From Candidatus Methanoperedens sp. BLZ2 (GTDB lineage: Archaea; Halobacteriota; Methanosarcinia; Methanosarcinales; Methanoperedenaceae): a DNA stretch of 64,000 nucleotides. The notes beneath the pieces were generated by a model, which did no database searches, was not told the origin of the DNA, and saw only the letters and a list, made by a program, of their open reading frames with translations. Below are positions 1 to 8,366 of the stretch, in pieces. Where the stretch lies: positions 1-64,000 of the forward strand of contig NZ_NTMG01000040.1 in the NCBI RefSeq assembly GCF_002487355.1, in the 5' to 3' direction. Both the position numbers and the translations under genes were made by a program. Positions within the stretch are counted from its first letter, which is position 1. Every line of letters begins with the position of its first letter.

Positions 1-23
1 TAAAATAATTTCAAGTTATTTGA

Positions 24-182
24 AGCTATTTTCTTTTAACTATATGTGTTTTAATATTTAAATTTTGTTTTTCAAAAAATTCCTTAATATATTCAAAACT
101 AAAGGTTGACTATTATTTCAAGCATTTTTTCGATGACCTTGGGCTGTTCAGACTCCTAGAAGAGTTCAGGACTGTTTTGTAA
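24..182 (+). pseudogene. C-terminal reading-frame relic of an unknown protein
   Basis: An open frame of 52 codons without a credible start ends at TAA 180-182. Its last 25 residues have a protein-like composition, with FDDLGLFRLLEEFRTVL at the end. I read it as the tail of a degraded gene, possibly a transposase, but I cannot name the family. The AT-rich upstream part may be chance open frame. Confidence 0.25.
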
Positions 183-227
183 TAATCGTTGCCAGGGTAA
201 GCGAACTTGAGAGCGACCCTCACAAGT

Positions 228-1196
228 TCATTTCTCCAGGAAAGCCGTGATAAGCTGTTTCTCTTTGTCAGCGAGGTCGAGAACTTCAATTTTGCTAAAA
301 CCTGCGTCTTTTAGCCACTTTATGTATTGTTCCTCTGTCCATGTTCCACCACCTTCTGTATTTGCAAGCATGTTCACAGCGAACATCTCTGCATATGGGC
401 TTCTTGCGCGAACGAAATCTTCGATGGCTACCATTCCCCCTTTGTTCAGAAGTCTGCCAACCCGCATCAAGAGACTCCTGTTTACATCCTCAGAATATAT
501 ATGGGTTATATTTCCCATGAACACGATATCGAACAATTCTTCGAACTCATTCACGAACAAATCTTCCGTGAAATCGCTTTTCTTAAGCGTGAGGTTCCTG
601 ATATCAGTGAGCCCGAATTTATCGCTGACATAGTCTATAGTCTCAGGTGTGTCTAAAAGGACTGCTTTTAATCCCCTGTTCACAAAGACCTTTGAGTATT
701 TGCCAGGTCCTCCGCCCAGGTCGAGCACTGTCTTTGCATCCTTCTTTTTATCAAGACATTGATTTACTATCTCCTGTATGTCTTCTTCTGGTGTGGAAGC
801 CATTGCATTAATGAATGTAGATATATTATCTGGCTTCCTTCTTCCGGTTTTTTCTCCTATTATTATTTGAGGAAGCTCAAGCCAGGCATTCAATTTATTC
901 AAGGTATGTGGAAGGTAGCCGCCTACATAATCCTTGCCACCATTTATGAAGAGGGGGTGCGCCCGGTCAGCGATGATATACCCGTCTTTTTTCTTTTCCA
1001 CGTATCCCATTGCACACAACGCCTCAAGCACGATATACAGGGCGCGCTCATCAGCCCCCAGTTCCCGCGCCAATGAAGGAATATCCTTTTTTTTGGTGAG
1101 TGATGAAAATAGTCCGGTTTTCAATGCTGACCCAAGAAGTATTATCTTATTTGCATCTTCGATCGCCCTGTCAAAATCAAGTTCTTCGTAATTCAT
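228..1196 (-). CDS. Class I SAM-dependent O-methyltransferase with N-terminal winged helix
   Basis: A 322-aa cytosolic methyltransferase of the acetylserotonin/hydroxyindole O-methyltransferase type. An N-terminal winged-helix dimerisation domain (about residues 15-90, with the pattern LGADERALYIVLEAL) is followed by a Rossmann fold carrying SAM motif I, VLDLGGGPGK, at residues 157-166. The length is normal for the family. The ATG at 1196 is preceded by AGAGGTT, a good Shine-Dalgarno. The stop codon lies inside a small palindrome (GAACTTG 203-209 with CAAGTTC 223-229). The substrate cannot be read from the sequence; in methanogens such proteins act on small molecules such as cofactors. It stands alone on the minus strand and shows no clear tie to the neighbouring defence genes. 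Confidence 0.85.
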   Translation of the reverse strand: MNYEELDFDRAIEDANKIILLGSALKTGLFSSLTKKKDIPSLARELGADERALYIVLEALCAMGYVEKKKDGYIIADRAHPLFINGGKDYVGGYLPHTLNKLNAWLELPQIIIGEKTGRRKPDNISTFINAMASTPEEDIQEIVNQCLDKKKDAKTVLDLGGGPGKYSKVFVNRGLKAVLLDTPETIDYVSDKFGLTDIRNLTLKKSDFTEDLFVNEFEELFDIVFMGNITHIYSEDVNRSLLMRVGRLLNKGGMVAIEDFVRARSPYAEMFAVNMLANTEGGGTWTEEQYIKWLKDAGFSKIEVLDLADKEKQLITAFLEK

Positions 1197-1402
1197 ATTA
1201 ACCTCTTATGGCGCAAAATTTCAAATGAAATATTCTATTTATGACCTGATAATAGTAAATGTATAAGCAGCACATTGAATCCATCTCCTCAAATATCTTA
1301 AAGTCCCCTATTTGTTGGCTAATTTATCATCTTTCTTTCACTTGGCAATTAAACAATAACCATCTTTAATTAAAATAGCTGCTATGACTTTTTTCATGTA
1401 CC

Positions 1403-1540
1403 TCATGTGCCTATCGCTTCATCCAGGTTATATAGAAATGCTTCCAGCTCTTTTCCTGGTATACGTGCTCCTGCTGCAAATGGATGACCGCCTCCTGTCC
1501 CGCCATGATCTGGCGCCACACGACGCAGTATTGTATTTCC
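1403..1540 (-). pseudogene. DHH/DHHA1 phosphoesterase C-terminal fragment
   Basis: Read on the minus strand, this stretch gives about 45 residues containing TGGGHPFAAGARIPGKELE and a stop at 1403-1405. The GGGHPxAAG signature is the nucleotide-binding motif of the DHHA1 subdomain found at the C-terminus of archaeal RecJ-like and oligoribonuclease-type DHH proteins. The frame is closed upstream by two adjacent stops, and no DHH catalytic domain is present, so only the tail of the gene survives. It sits just downstream of the CARF regulator gene, which probably replaced or displaced the rest of it. Confidence 0.7.
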
Positions 1541-1559
1541 TCATCACCTCAAGTTTATT

Positions 1560-2339
1560 TCATACGGTAGCGGCCTTTATGAATGTTTCAAAGGTGTTTT
1601 TACCTTCTTCCGTGATTTCAATATAAGATGAACGCCCCTTCCCTTTTTTAACAATCCACTCTTTATCTTCGAGTCTTTCGAAATATTGCCTTTTAGCTTT
1701 AGCGTATCCTTTTTTGGTAACTTCTTTCTTCCTACTGTGCTTTGCAATTGCATCACTTATAAACCCTTTCTCCTCAAGTTGGAAAATGTAATCTTTCTGG
1801 GTTATTCGTCCTCCGTTTTTCGAAAGTATAGCTAGAGCATTGACAAGCTCATCGGCTGGTGGCTCTATTGTATATAGGGGTATCTTTAATATCTTACGAA
1901 CTCCGCTTGTCATGCCGCGTATTTCCCCACCTTCAGTATCTGGTTCTATATTGTATTTCTCTGCCTGTGCATAATATGGGACTGCTCCATACATGAGCGA
2001 AGCCAGTGTGCCTGCGATAGCAGATAATTTGTTTCCAGATGATAGATTTATATAAACAAAGTTACCTGCTAGCTTTTCTTTTCTGACAAGTTCGCAAAGA
2101 AGGGACATAGATTGACGAAAATCCCACATCGGGCAGTTCAATACTTTGAGCTCTTTCTCCGGGATCAACTTCCTTATTCTTCTTCTGAGTTCTTTGAGAT
2201 ATAGAAGTCCTTTTTCTTCATTTTCATCTATTACAAGGTATACTCTATCAGCACCGACATTCTTTAGGGGTATTTCGATTCTATCAATTTCAAAACCCAT
2301 GGGTACGATATGGACTTTCTTTTGGCCTGTTAATTCCAT
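1560..2339 (-). CDS. CARF-domain HTH transcriptional regulator (HFX_2341/DUF6293-like)
   Basis: A protein of about 259 aa. The N-terminal half is a Rossmann-like CARF domain opening with HIVPMGFEIDRIEIPL, with the ligand-loop motif INLSSGNKLSAIAG near residue 100. The C-terminal half (from about residue 165) is a winged helix-turn-helix. This layout matches the HFX_2341 (DUF6293) regulators and is related to Csa3. CARF domains bind cyclic oligoadenylates or other nucleotides, so a nucleotide-sensing repressor or activator is expected; no CRISPR array is present. I chose the ATG at 2339 over a TTG nine bases upstream. A TATA-like ATATATTGG lies 33-40 bases upstream with no SD, which fits a leaderless transcript. 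It is divergent from the helicase-nuclease operon that starts at 2613, which it may control. Confidence 0.8.
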   Translation of the reverse strand: MELTGQKKVHIVPMGFEIDRIEIPLKNVGADRVYLVIDENEEKGLLYLKELRRRIRKLIPEKELKVLNCPMWDFRQSMSLLCELVRKEKLAGNFVYINLSSGNKLSAIAGTLASLMYGAVPYYAQAEKYNIEPDTEGGEIRGMTSGVRKILKIPLYTIEPPADELVNALAILSKNGGRITQKDYIFQLEEKGFISDAIAKHSRKKEVTKKGYAKAKRQYFERLEDKEWIVKKGKGRSSYIEITEEGKNTFETFIKAATV

Positions 2340-2352
2340 ATTTATCAAGTAA

Positions 2353-2386
2353 GTAACATTGTTAACGTTACCAATATATGTAACGT
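2353..2386. promoter_or_regulatory. Operator-like palindrome over the CARF regulator promoter
   Basis: ACGTTAC (2365-2371) and GTAACGT (2380-2386) form a perfect 7-bp inverted repeat around CAATATAT, which is the minus-strand TATA element. A further GTAAC at 2353-2357 gives a second overlapping pair with GTTAC at 2367-2371. Three GTTAC boxes centred on the TATA box are what an autoregulatory operator looks like. The site lies in the shared divergent promoter region (2340-2612). The bound protein is inferred, not shown. Confidence 0.5.
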
Positions 2387-2612
2387 AGAAAAAATGATAT
2401 AGTTCAAAAATATACTATGGTGGAGACGAGATATTACGGATAATAAATCTAAAGATGCAAATAACTAACAAAAATCGAACACACTGGTGGCTTAATAAGA
2501 GGTAAATGATAAATCAAATATCTAAACAAACATATCAATATCAATTCGGATATTTTCAAGAGACCAGACTTGCAATCCTAAAAAGATTATTTTTTGGATG
2601 AGGTAATGATTT

Positions 2613-5600
2613 ATGCAAGAGATTCTTGAGAAGCATTGTCTGAATGAAAATGCCAATGGTCTGCTTCTTCTGAGTATGCCCACAGGATTCGGCAAAACTC
2701 ATAACGTATTAGATTTCATCTACAAACATTACAAAGACTTCGTTGCTCATAATAGGAAAATATTCTTCATCACCAACCTAAAGAAGAACCTCCCATATCA
2801 GAAACTTCAGGATCGGTTCAGAGATGATCACGCAGAAGATGCTTATGACCAGCATGTCCTTTTCATTGATTCAAATGCTGACGCTGTCATTAATCATCTT
2901 TTATCCGTCGATGCTCAGATTCCAGATCAGTTTAAAACAAAGGACTACACTCACCTGAAATCTTTTATTGAAACTTTGAAGAATGGTAAAAGGCCCTCGA
3001 AAATGGTCAAAGAGGCCCTTGAAAATGAAATATCTGAGAAACTTGAGCCTGCTTTCCGTGAATCCATCCAAGTATATCTTCATCGAGAGTTTAGGACTAA
3101 GAAAGAACGGTTGAATGCCATTAAAAAAGACTCCAATTACCAATGGATTGGAAATCTTTATCCAGCCGTCTTTACTGACGAGAAAACAATTCTTTTTCTC
3201 AGTATGGATAAGTTTATTCGCAAAAACACTACTCTTGTGGAAAGGTCATATTATTTCCATGAACGTCTGCTTGAAAAAGCAGTGGTATTCATTGATGAAT
3301 TTGATGCTACTAAGGAAAATGTGCTCAGAAGCATTATAGAATCCGGTGCTCGGCATCGAATCAACCTTCTCGATCTATTCCTTAATATTCACAATCACCT
3401 TATGGAGAGCGAGTATCCTGAAAGTTTATTGCGGGAATCTGAACAACGCAGAAAAATAAGCGATGGAAAAAATTGGCGGTCACCTAATGAAATGATCGAA
3501 ATTTTCCGACAAAAATCTGACGATATTTTCAAGAAATACAACCTTCAACATACTTGTAAATCCCATGAAGATTTTTCTTATAACAAGCGGAATTTTCTTT
3601 TTTATGATTTTCAGTTTCACCATATACTCAATGCTCGAAATAAACGGATCGAGGTTGTTCAGGATGTTAAAAACCGAACTAACTGGATAAAAACCTTGGA
3701 AGCAGGAAAAGAAGGTTCTGGTATAAACATTCGTTCTCTCTTGAGTGAGATTGCTGGATTTCTGACATATTTTCAAAGACGTGTCAGTTATTTGGCTGAT
3801 AACTACTGTCACCTCAAAATAGAGGACGATACAAGTCAAGAAGTTTTCCCTTACGAGTATGCTGTTAGAACAGTCCTGTATAATTTCGGCCTTGATGCGG
3901 ATATTGTGGATTTCTTGACAAACAATATAATAGAAGGGAGTATGCTCTCTGATCCACGTTCTAAAAATAACGCAATCCAACAGAAGGGATTCTATGACGC
4001 TGGTTTTCGTTATTATGATATTGTAGACAGTGATGAGCATGATACTTTATCAAAGATTTACATGTATAACTTTTACAGAACACCGGAATCATTTTTGGTT
4101 GGAATCTGCTCAAAAGCAATGGTAGTAGGAACTTCCGCTACGGCTGGATTATATACAAATATCGGGAATTACGATTTGGAATACCTGCATTCTCGTCTTG
4201 GACAAGCATTTTTCAGAATTTCAGGCGGGCCACTTGACCGAATTAAAAACCAGTTTTTGGAGACAACTCGTGGGTACGACCAGATATCCATTAAAACGGA
4301 GTTTATTGGGTCGGACAATCCCGAAGAAACTTTAACGAAGCTCCAATCGTTGCTTGAAGACGAAGAAGCTGCTATCGCCCTTAGGAACAAAGTTATATAT
4401 AGTAATCCTGATGCTGATAAACAGAAAATTGAGTTTATTTTTTCTCGCTATGTACGTAGTCTGATTGTATGGAAATACTTCCTAGATAACCCTGGAATCC
4501 ATGCATTCTTCTGTTTTTTTAATAAGTTCCCTAAACCTGATGATCCAGAGTTCGATTTGGATGTTATTCGGAAATATGCAGAATTGATTCAAGATGGACT
4601 CACATCTGTGGGGAATGAACCAGTTCATGAGACCGTCATTGTTTTAACAGGCGATGACTTTAATGATAATAAGATAGGCTTATTATCTGAATTGGGTGGT
4701 GGCAAACGACGGTTCATTTTCTCCACTTATCCGACTATTGGTGCCGGGCAGAATCTACAATATCCAATCCCTAAATCCGTACATCCTATACATATCAATG
4801 CATTCCCCGCCCGAAGCGAAATGGACGTTGAAGCTATTTATTTAGATCGTCCAACCAATCTTCTTGTGAATATTTTCAAGGATAATATCGACAATGAGCA
4901 ATTCATAAAATATCTTTTCCAGCTTGAATTTCTTCTCGAAAATGGTGCGATATCTCCAAAAGAATTCAATAGTAAACTTGATGAAGCTTTTCATCTATTC
5001 GTTGGCAAGCGCAGGCAAAAGAAGAGGGCGGAAGATTTTACAAACCTCTATCAGACCGAGGCATATACGCGCTTTCTTAACAAGATAGTCATCCAGGCCA
5101 TTGGGCGAATCTGTCGAACGAACATGAAAGCACCAACAATTCATATTCTTGCTGATTCTTCAATTCGCAGGCATTTGGCGCGATTCTCTTTGGGAGATGA
5201 GATAATCCCTGTTAGAGAATACACAGCATTACTTGAATCAGCCGGAGAAACAACAGTTATTCCTGCAAATATTGTACAACATCAAAATCGGGCATCAAAT
5301 AGAAGCAATACAACAGCCGCATTTATTCATCGCCAACTGAAAATCCAATGGACAGAGGATAGTATAAAACAATGGCAGGAGCTAAGAAAATACGTGCTTA
5401 AGCACCCGACAATTTCCGAAAAAGAGAAATGTAATTCCAACTGGAGTCTAATTTACGTTGAGCTTCCATCACCGAGATGCTCTTATCGATTTACCCAAGA
5501 AAAAGATTATAGAGATACTGAGGTCTTCTTTTCAAATGATAAGGGAAAGCAGGAGGTAAGTGAGCAAACCGCGCGGTTGCCAGAATTGATGTTAATAGAA

Positions 5601-6065
5601 CCACTGCGCAAGCTTTTTCAAGAAAATAATTGGGCAACCAGTTTCCCTGAAAGTAAGCTCATACTGACACCGCCGATGTTTAACAACATCTACAAAGGAG
5701 CTTTGGGTGAGGTATGTGGTCGCCATATTATACAAGATATTTTAAAAATTAACCTTAATGAATTGGAAGTTTCAGAGTTTGAGAAATTTGATTTCAAGAC
5801 TGAAAACAACATTTATTTTGACTTTAAACTTTGGAATGACCAGACTGCTGTTTCTGCGGATGAACATATCCCTAAGATTAGACGAAAAATGGAAGATTGT
5901 CATGCAAACCGTGTATTTATAATAAATATACTGGGAAAATCCGGGGACGAGTTTCACCCGATAATATCCACTGATGGTCGAATTATTGAGGTTCCTTTTA
6001 TTTGCCAGGGCAATTCTTTCAACGAAGAAGCGTTAAAATTTATTATGGAGGAATACCACAAATGA
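2613..6065 (+). CDS. Large SF2 helicase with C-terminal PD-(D/E)XK-like nuclease
   Basis: A 1150-aa protein. Walker A is MPTGFGKT (residues 22-29), Walker B is VVFIDEFD (about 224-231), a GTSATA motif III lies near residue 508, motif V-like STYPTIGAGQ near 700, and motif VI is QAIGRICRTN near 827. A long insert separates the RecA lobes. The C-terminus (about 1028-1075) reads LGEVCGRHII followed by IYFDFKLW, the E...D-x-K arrangement of a PD-(D/E)XK nuclease. The ATG follows GATGAGGT. The stop overlaps the next start as ATGA, so the two genes are translationally coupled. I infer an ATP-driven helicase-nuclease for defence. I do not recognise it as a component of a named system (Hachiman, Zorya, DISARM and similar), though a pPIWI-RE-type helicase is one comparison worth making. 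Confidence 0.7.
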   Translation: MQEILEKHCLNENANGLLLLSMPTGFGKTHNVLDFIYKHYKDFVAHNRKIFFITNLKKNLPYQKLQDRFRDDHAEDAYDQHVLFIDSNADAVINHLLSVDAQIPDQFKTKDYTHLKSFIETLKNGKRPSKMVKEALENEISEKLEPAFRESIQVYLHREFRTKKERLNAIKKDSNYQWIGNLYPAVFTDEKTILFLSMDKFIRKNTTLVERSYYFHERLLEKAVVFIDEFDATKENVLRSIIESGARHRINLLDLFLNIHNHLMESEYPESLLRESEQRRKISDGKNWRSPNEMIEIFRQKSDDIFKKYNLQHTCKSHEDFSYNKRNFLFYDFQFHHILNARNKRIEVVQDVKNRTNWIKTLEAGKEGSGINIRSLLSEIAGFLTYFQRRVSYLADNYCHLKIEDDTSQEVFPYEYAVRTVLYNFGLDADIVDFLTNNIIEGSMLSDPRSKNNAIQQKGFYDAGFRYYDIVDSDEHDTLSKIYMYNFYRTPESFLVGICSKAMVVGTSATAGLYTNIGNYDLEYLHSRLGQAFFRISGGPLDRIKNQFLETTRGYDQISIKTEFIGSDNPEETLTKLQSLLEDEEAAIALRNKVIYSNPDADKQKIEFIFSRYVRSLIVWKYFLDNPGIHAFFCFFNKFPKPDDPEFDLDVIRKYAELIQDGLTSVGNEPVHETVIVLTGDDFNDNKIGLLSELGGGKRRFIFSTYPTIGAGQNLQYPIPKSVHPIHINAFPARSEMDVEAIYLDRPTNLLVNIFKDNIDNEQFIKYLFQLEFLLENGAISPKEFNSKLDEAFHLFVGKRRQKKRAEDFTNLYQTEAYTRFLNKIVIQAIGRICRTNMKAPTIHILADSSIRRHLARFSLGDEIIPVREYTALLESAGETTVIPANIVQHQNRASNRSNTTAAFIHRQLKIQWTEDSIKQWQELRKYVLKHPTISEKEKCNSNWSLIYVELPSPRCSYRFTQEKDYRDTEVFFSNDKGKQEVSEQTARLPELMLIEPLRKLFQENNWATSFPESKLILTPPMFNNIYKGALGEVCGRHIIQDILKINLNELEVSEFEKFDFKTENNIYFDFKLWNDQTAVSADEHIPKIRRKMEDCHANRVFIINILGKSGDEFHPIISTDGRIIEVPFICQGNSFNEEALKFIMEEYHK

Positions 6066-8191
6066 GCATTCAAACAAATAAACTAAAAATCAACTTTAAT
6101 ATTGATGCCATCGAACGTGATTTTGCATTTATCCGACTTAAAAGGGAACAGAAAAATTACTTTGGAGCTCACCAGCTGGATCGGCTTTTGGGTGAGGAGT
6201 ATCAAGCAACATCTGTCATGTGGCAATACAGCAGTTTCGCTTATGCTATGTTCAAACGACCTGTGAATACTTACGAATTGATTTCCAAAATTCGAGCTGA
6301 TGATGATTTTTCTGATGATGCAGTCGTCGAAGCCGTGCCTAGAACCTATTGGACAGAAGCAGATGTTTGTATATCTGAAGCATGGCTGGCACAAATTTTG
6401 CTAAATTCCCTCGCTTCATCGAGATCGCGTTATAGACAGTTTCACTACTGTAACTTGACAGGTGCGCTACTCATTGTGCCTGACCTCAATAGCAAGGATG
6501 GGGATATTATTGATGCGGCTAAAGTTGTGATTAATAGAGATTATTTGCTGAATGTGCAAATTATACGCCATCGTAAATTGATATCTGTACAAAATGAGAT
6601 AAAAACAGGTAAAATAGCATCTGAAAGTATAAACAAGACCCCTCGTTATATTTTGAATGATGGTACAGGCACATTACGTAGGTTGTTGCCACGCGACGGT
6701 GAACCTGATGCGAAAAAAATCTATGTTCAACGCGGCATTCAAGGGAAAAAAGCAAACCGTAACTTTCTCGATTTCAGTTCTCTAGAACGTTATGAAGAAA
6801 GCCGAGCAGGCATTATGCATTATGTTTTGGATAGCTTCCGAGAACATCTCTCTGACTATATGTCTGTCGCATTATCTCCAATAGAGACGTTGCGCGCTGT
6901 AGAAAAATTGACAGAGACTATTTTGAAGATCCCTAATGTTCAGTCGAAACTTGATGGTCAAATGATTCATATAGTGGACAGAGTAAATTCAGAAGACTCA
7001 AATAATTTGGTTCAAAATTTGAAAGAAGCAATTTCACCATACCTATCGAATAACAAATTTTTGACCAATGGGAATCAAGACAAACACAATTCTCTGAACC
7101 TTAGAATTATACATGAGGCCGACTACTATCAAGAAAAAGGTGAAACGGATGAACACCTTGCTTCCAGTCCTGACTTTCGCAGGCAGCATGTTACTATCGA
7201 AAGCACAGAGGCCTTTCCAAATAATGCCGTAGTTAAAACAATTGTCAAAGAACTATTGATAAAACGTGACATAGGAGAAAGTAACCTTAGGCTATTTGAT
7301 TGGAGCAAATTGAATGCAAACCGAAAATGGACATTTGCCATAAATGATGACAAGTCAAAGCGCATTGTGTTCATGGATATTTCACCTGATGGCCATTTTG
7401 AGTTCCGAAAACTGGATGGAAACGATCTTTTTGGGCATGGTGAATACCAAGACTATGTCGAAATAATTAACGAAGCAAAAAATAAAGAATTTAAAACACA
7501 CCTCTTTCTAGAAGGTCTTATCATTTCCGAGGATGGGGATAAAAATTTAATATTCCGTACTGAAGAAATCACTATTCCTGACCTTACCAATATAAAGAAA
7601 CTAATTGCTGAAAAGGACGCTAAACTACCAGAAGGAAAGCAAATTGGAAGTGAACTGGCTCTAATTGTTGAACAATGCTTCGCTAAAGCATTTGAGACGG
7701 AAAATTACAAAGTTAATTTACTAATAGAAGAGCTACGCAAGATTGGCGCTCAGGAGTTATTAAAAGAGGATTTCAGGAAGATGTTAAATACAAATCTTGG
7801 GAGTACCTCGAAGGCAGCCGCCAAATTGAGGAATTACTTGCTTGAAAATCATAGTGTAAGGTTGATTTTTCCAAAAGACAATCAAAGTAAGGATGCACTA
7901 TTCGATTCATCTATAAATATCAACTATTTTGGAGAAACAGATTCTGAAGCTTACTACTTCGTTGGAGATCGCCGGGAGAATGTTCAATTCTCATTTAAAG
8001 ATGCCTGTCATCTCCGCAAGGTTGTTGCTGTGGATGGAACGAAGCTGATATTTAAGGAACTTCTCCGTACCATGAATGTTGATTTTGTTCGAACCGGACA
8101 AAGTACCGTTGTGCCTTTTCCGTTCAAATATCTGCGTGAATATATGAAATTTGAAGAAAATAAAGAGAATAGAGAGAATAGAGGGATTTAG
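6062..8191 (+). CDS. Uncharacterised partner of the helicase-nuclease
   Basis: A 709-aa soluble protein that I do not recognise. The ATG at 6062 overlaps the helicase stop (ATGA) and follows GGAGGA at good spacing. An upstream TTG at 6002 would extend it by 20 residues but has no SD. No P-loop, zinc cluster or membrane segment is visible. Two stretches look like conserved core: around residues 330-395 (LRIIHEADYY ... QHVTIEST), which loosely recalls a MID- or RNase H-like fold, and the C-terminus (YYFVGDRREN ... VVPFPFKYLREY). The C-terminal tail is charged (ENKENRENR), and its DNA shows a short GAGAATA repeat. Tight coupling to the helicase suggests one complex. The function is unknown. Confidence 0.7.
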   Translation: MSIQTNKLKINFNIDAIERDFAFIRLKREQKNYFGAHQLDRLLGEEYQATSVMWQYSSFAYAMFKRPVNTYELISKIRADDDFSDDAVVEAVPRTYWTEADVCISEAWLAQILLNSLASSRSRYRQFHYCNLTGALLIVPDLNSKDGDIIDAAKVVINRDYLLNVQIIRHRKLISVQNEIKTGKIASESINKTPRYILNDGTGTLRRLLPRDGEPDAKKIYVQRGIQGKKANRNFLDFSSLERYEESRAGIMHYVLDSFREHLSDYMSVALSPIETLRAVEKLTETILKIPNVQSKLDGQMIHIVDRVNSEDSNNLVQNLKEAISPYLSNNKFLTNGNQDKHNSLNLRIIHEADYYQEKGETDEHLASSPDFRRQHVTIESTEAFPNNAVVKTIVKELLIKRDIGESNLRLFDWSKLNANRKWTFAINDDKSKRIVFMDISPDGHFEFRKLDGNDLFGHGEYQDYVEIINEAKNKEFKTHLFLEGLIISEDGDKNLIFRTEEITIPDLTNIKKLIAEKDAKLPEGKQIGSELALIVEQCFAKAFETENYKVNLLIEELRKIGAQELLKEDFRKMLNTNLGSTSKAAAKLRNYLLENHSVRLIFPKDNQSKDALFDSSININYFGETDSEAYYFVGDRRENVQFSFKDACHLRKVVAVDGTKLIFKELLRTMNVDFVRTGQSTVVPFPFKYLREYMKFEENKENRENRGI

Positions 8192-8366
8192 TTGAAGTGG
8201 TTAGATATACCAGATTCTTTAATTATCGATATGCAGCTCAATGTATGTATCAAGAGTCAAGGATTATCTCCAGACATTTCAGCTAGAATATGTTACTGAG
8301 AAATCCTGGTGAATCATCGAATATGAGCTTGATAAACTCTTTCCATTTTATTAAGCCATAGCTACT

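Noticed and set aside
1384-1626. Plus-strand frame of 80 codons
   Set aside because: The coding signal here is on the minus strand (DHHA1 fragment and the end of the CARF gene).
3480-4040. 186-codon antisense frame inside the helicase gene
   Set aside because: Low-complexity hydrophobic composition, no SD, fully inside a well-supported gene.
6062-8191. Assigning the 709-aa protein as a pPIWI-RE or Argonaute homologue
   Set aside because: Only a faint resemblance near residues 330-395; no catalytic DEDX or REase motif could be identified by eye.
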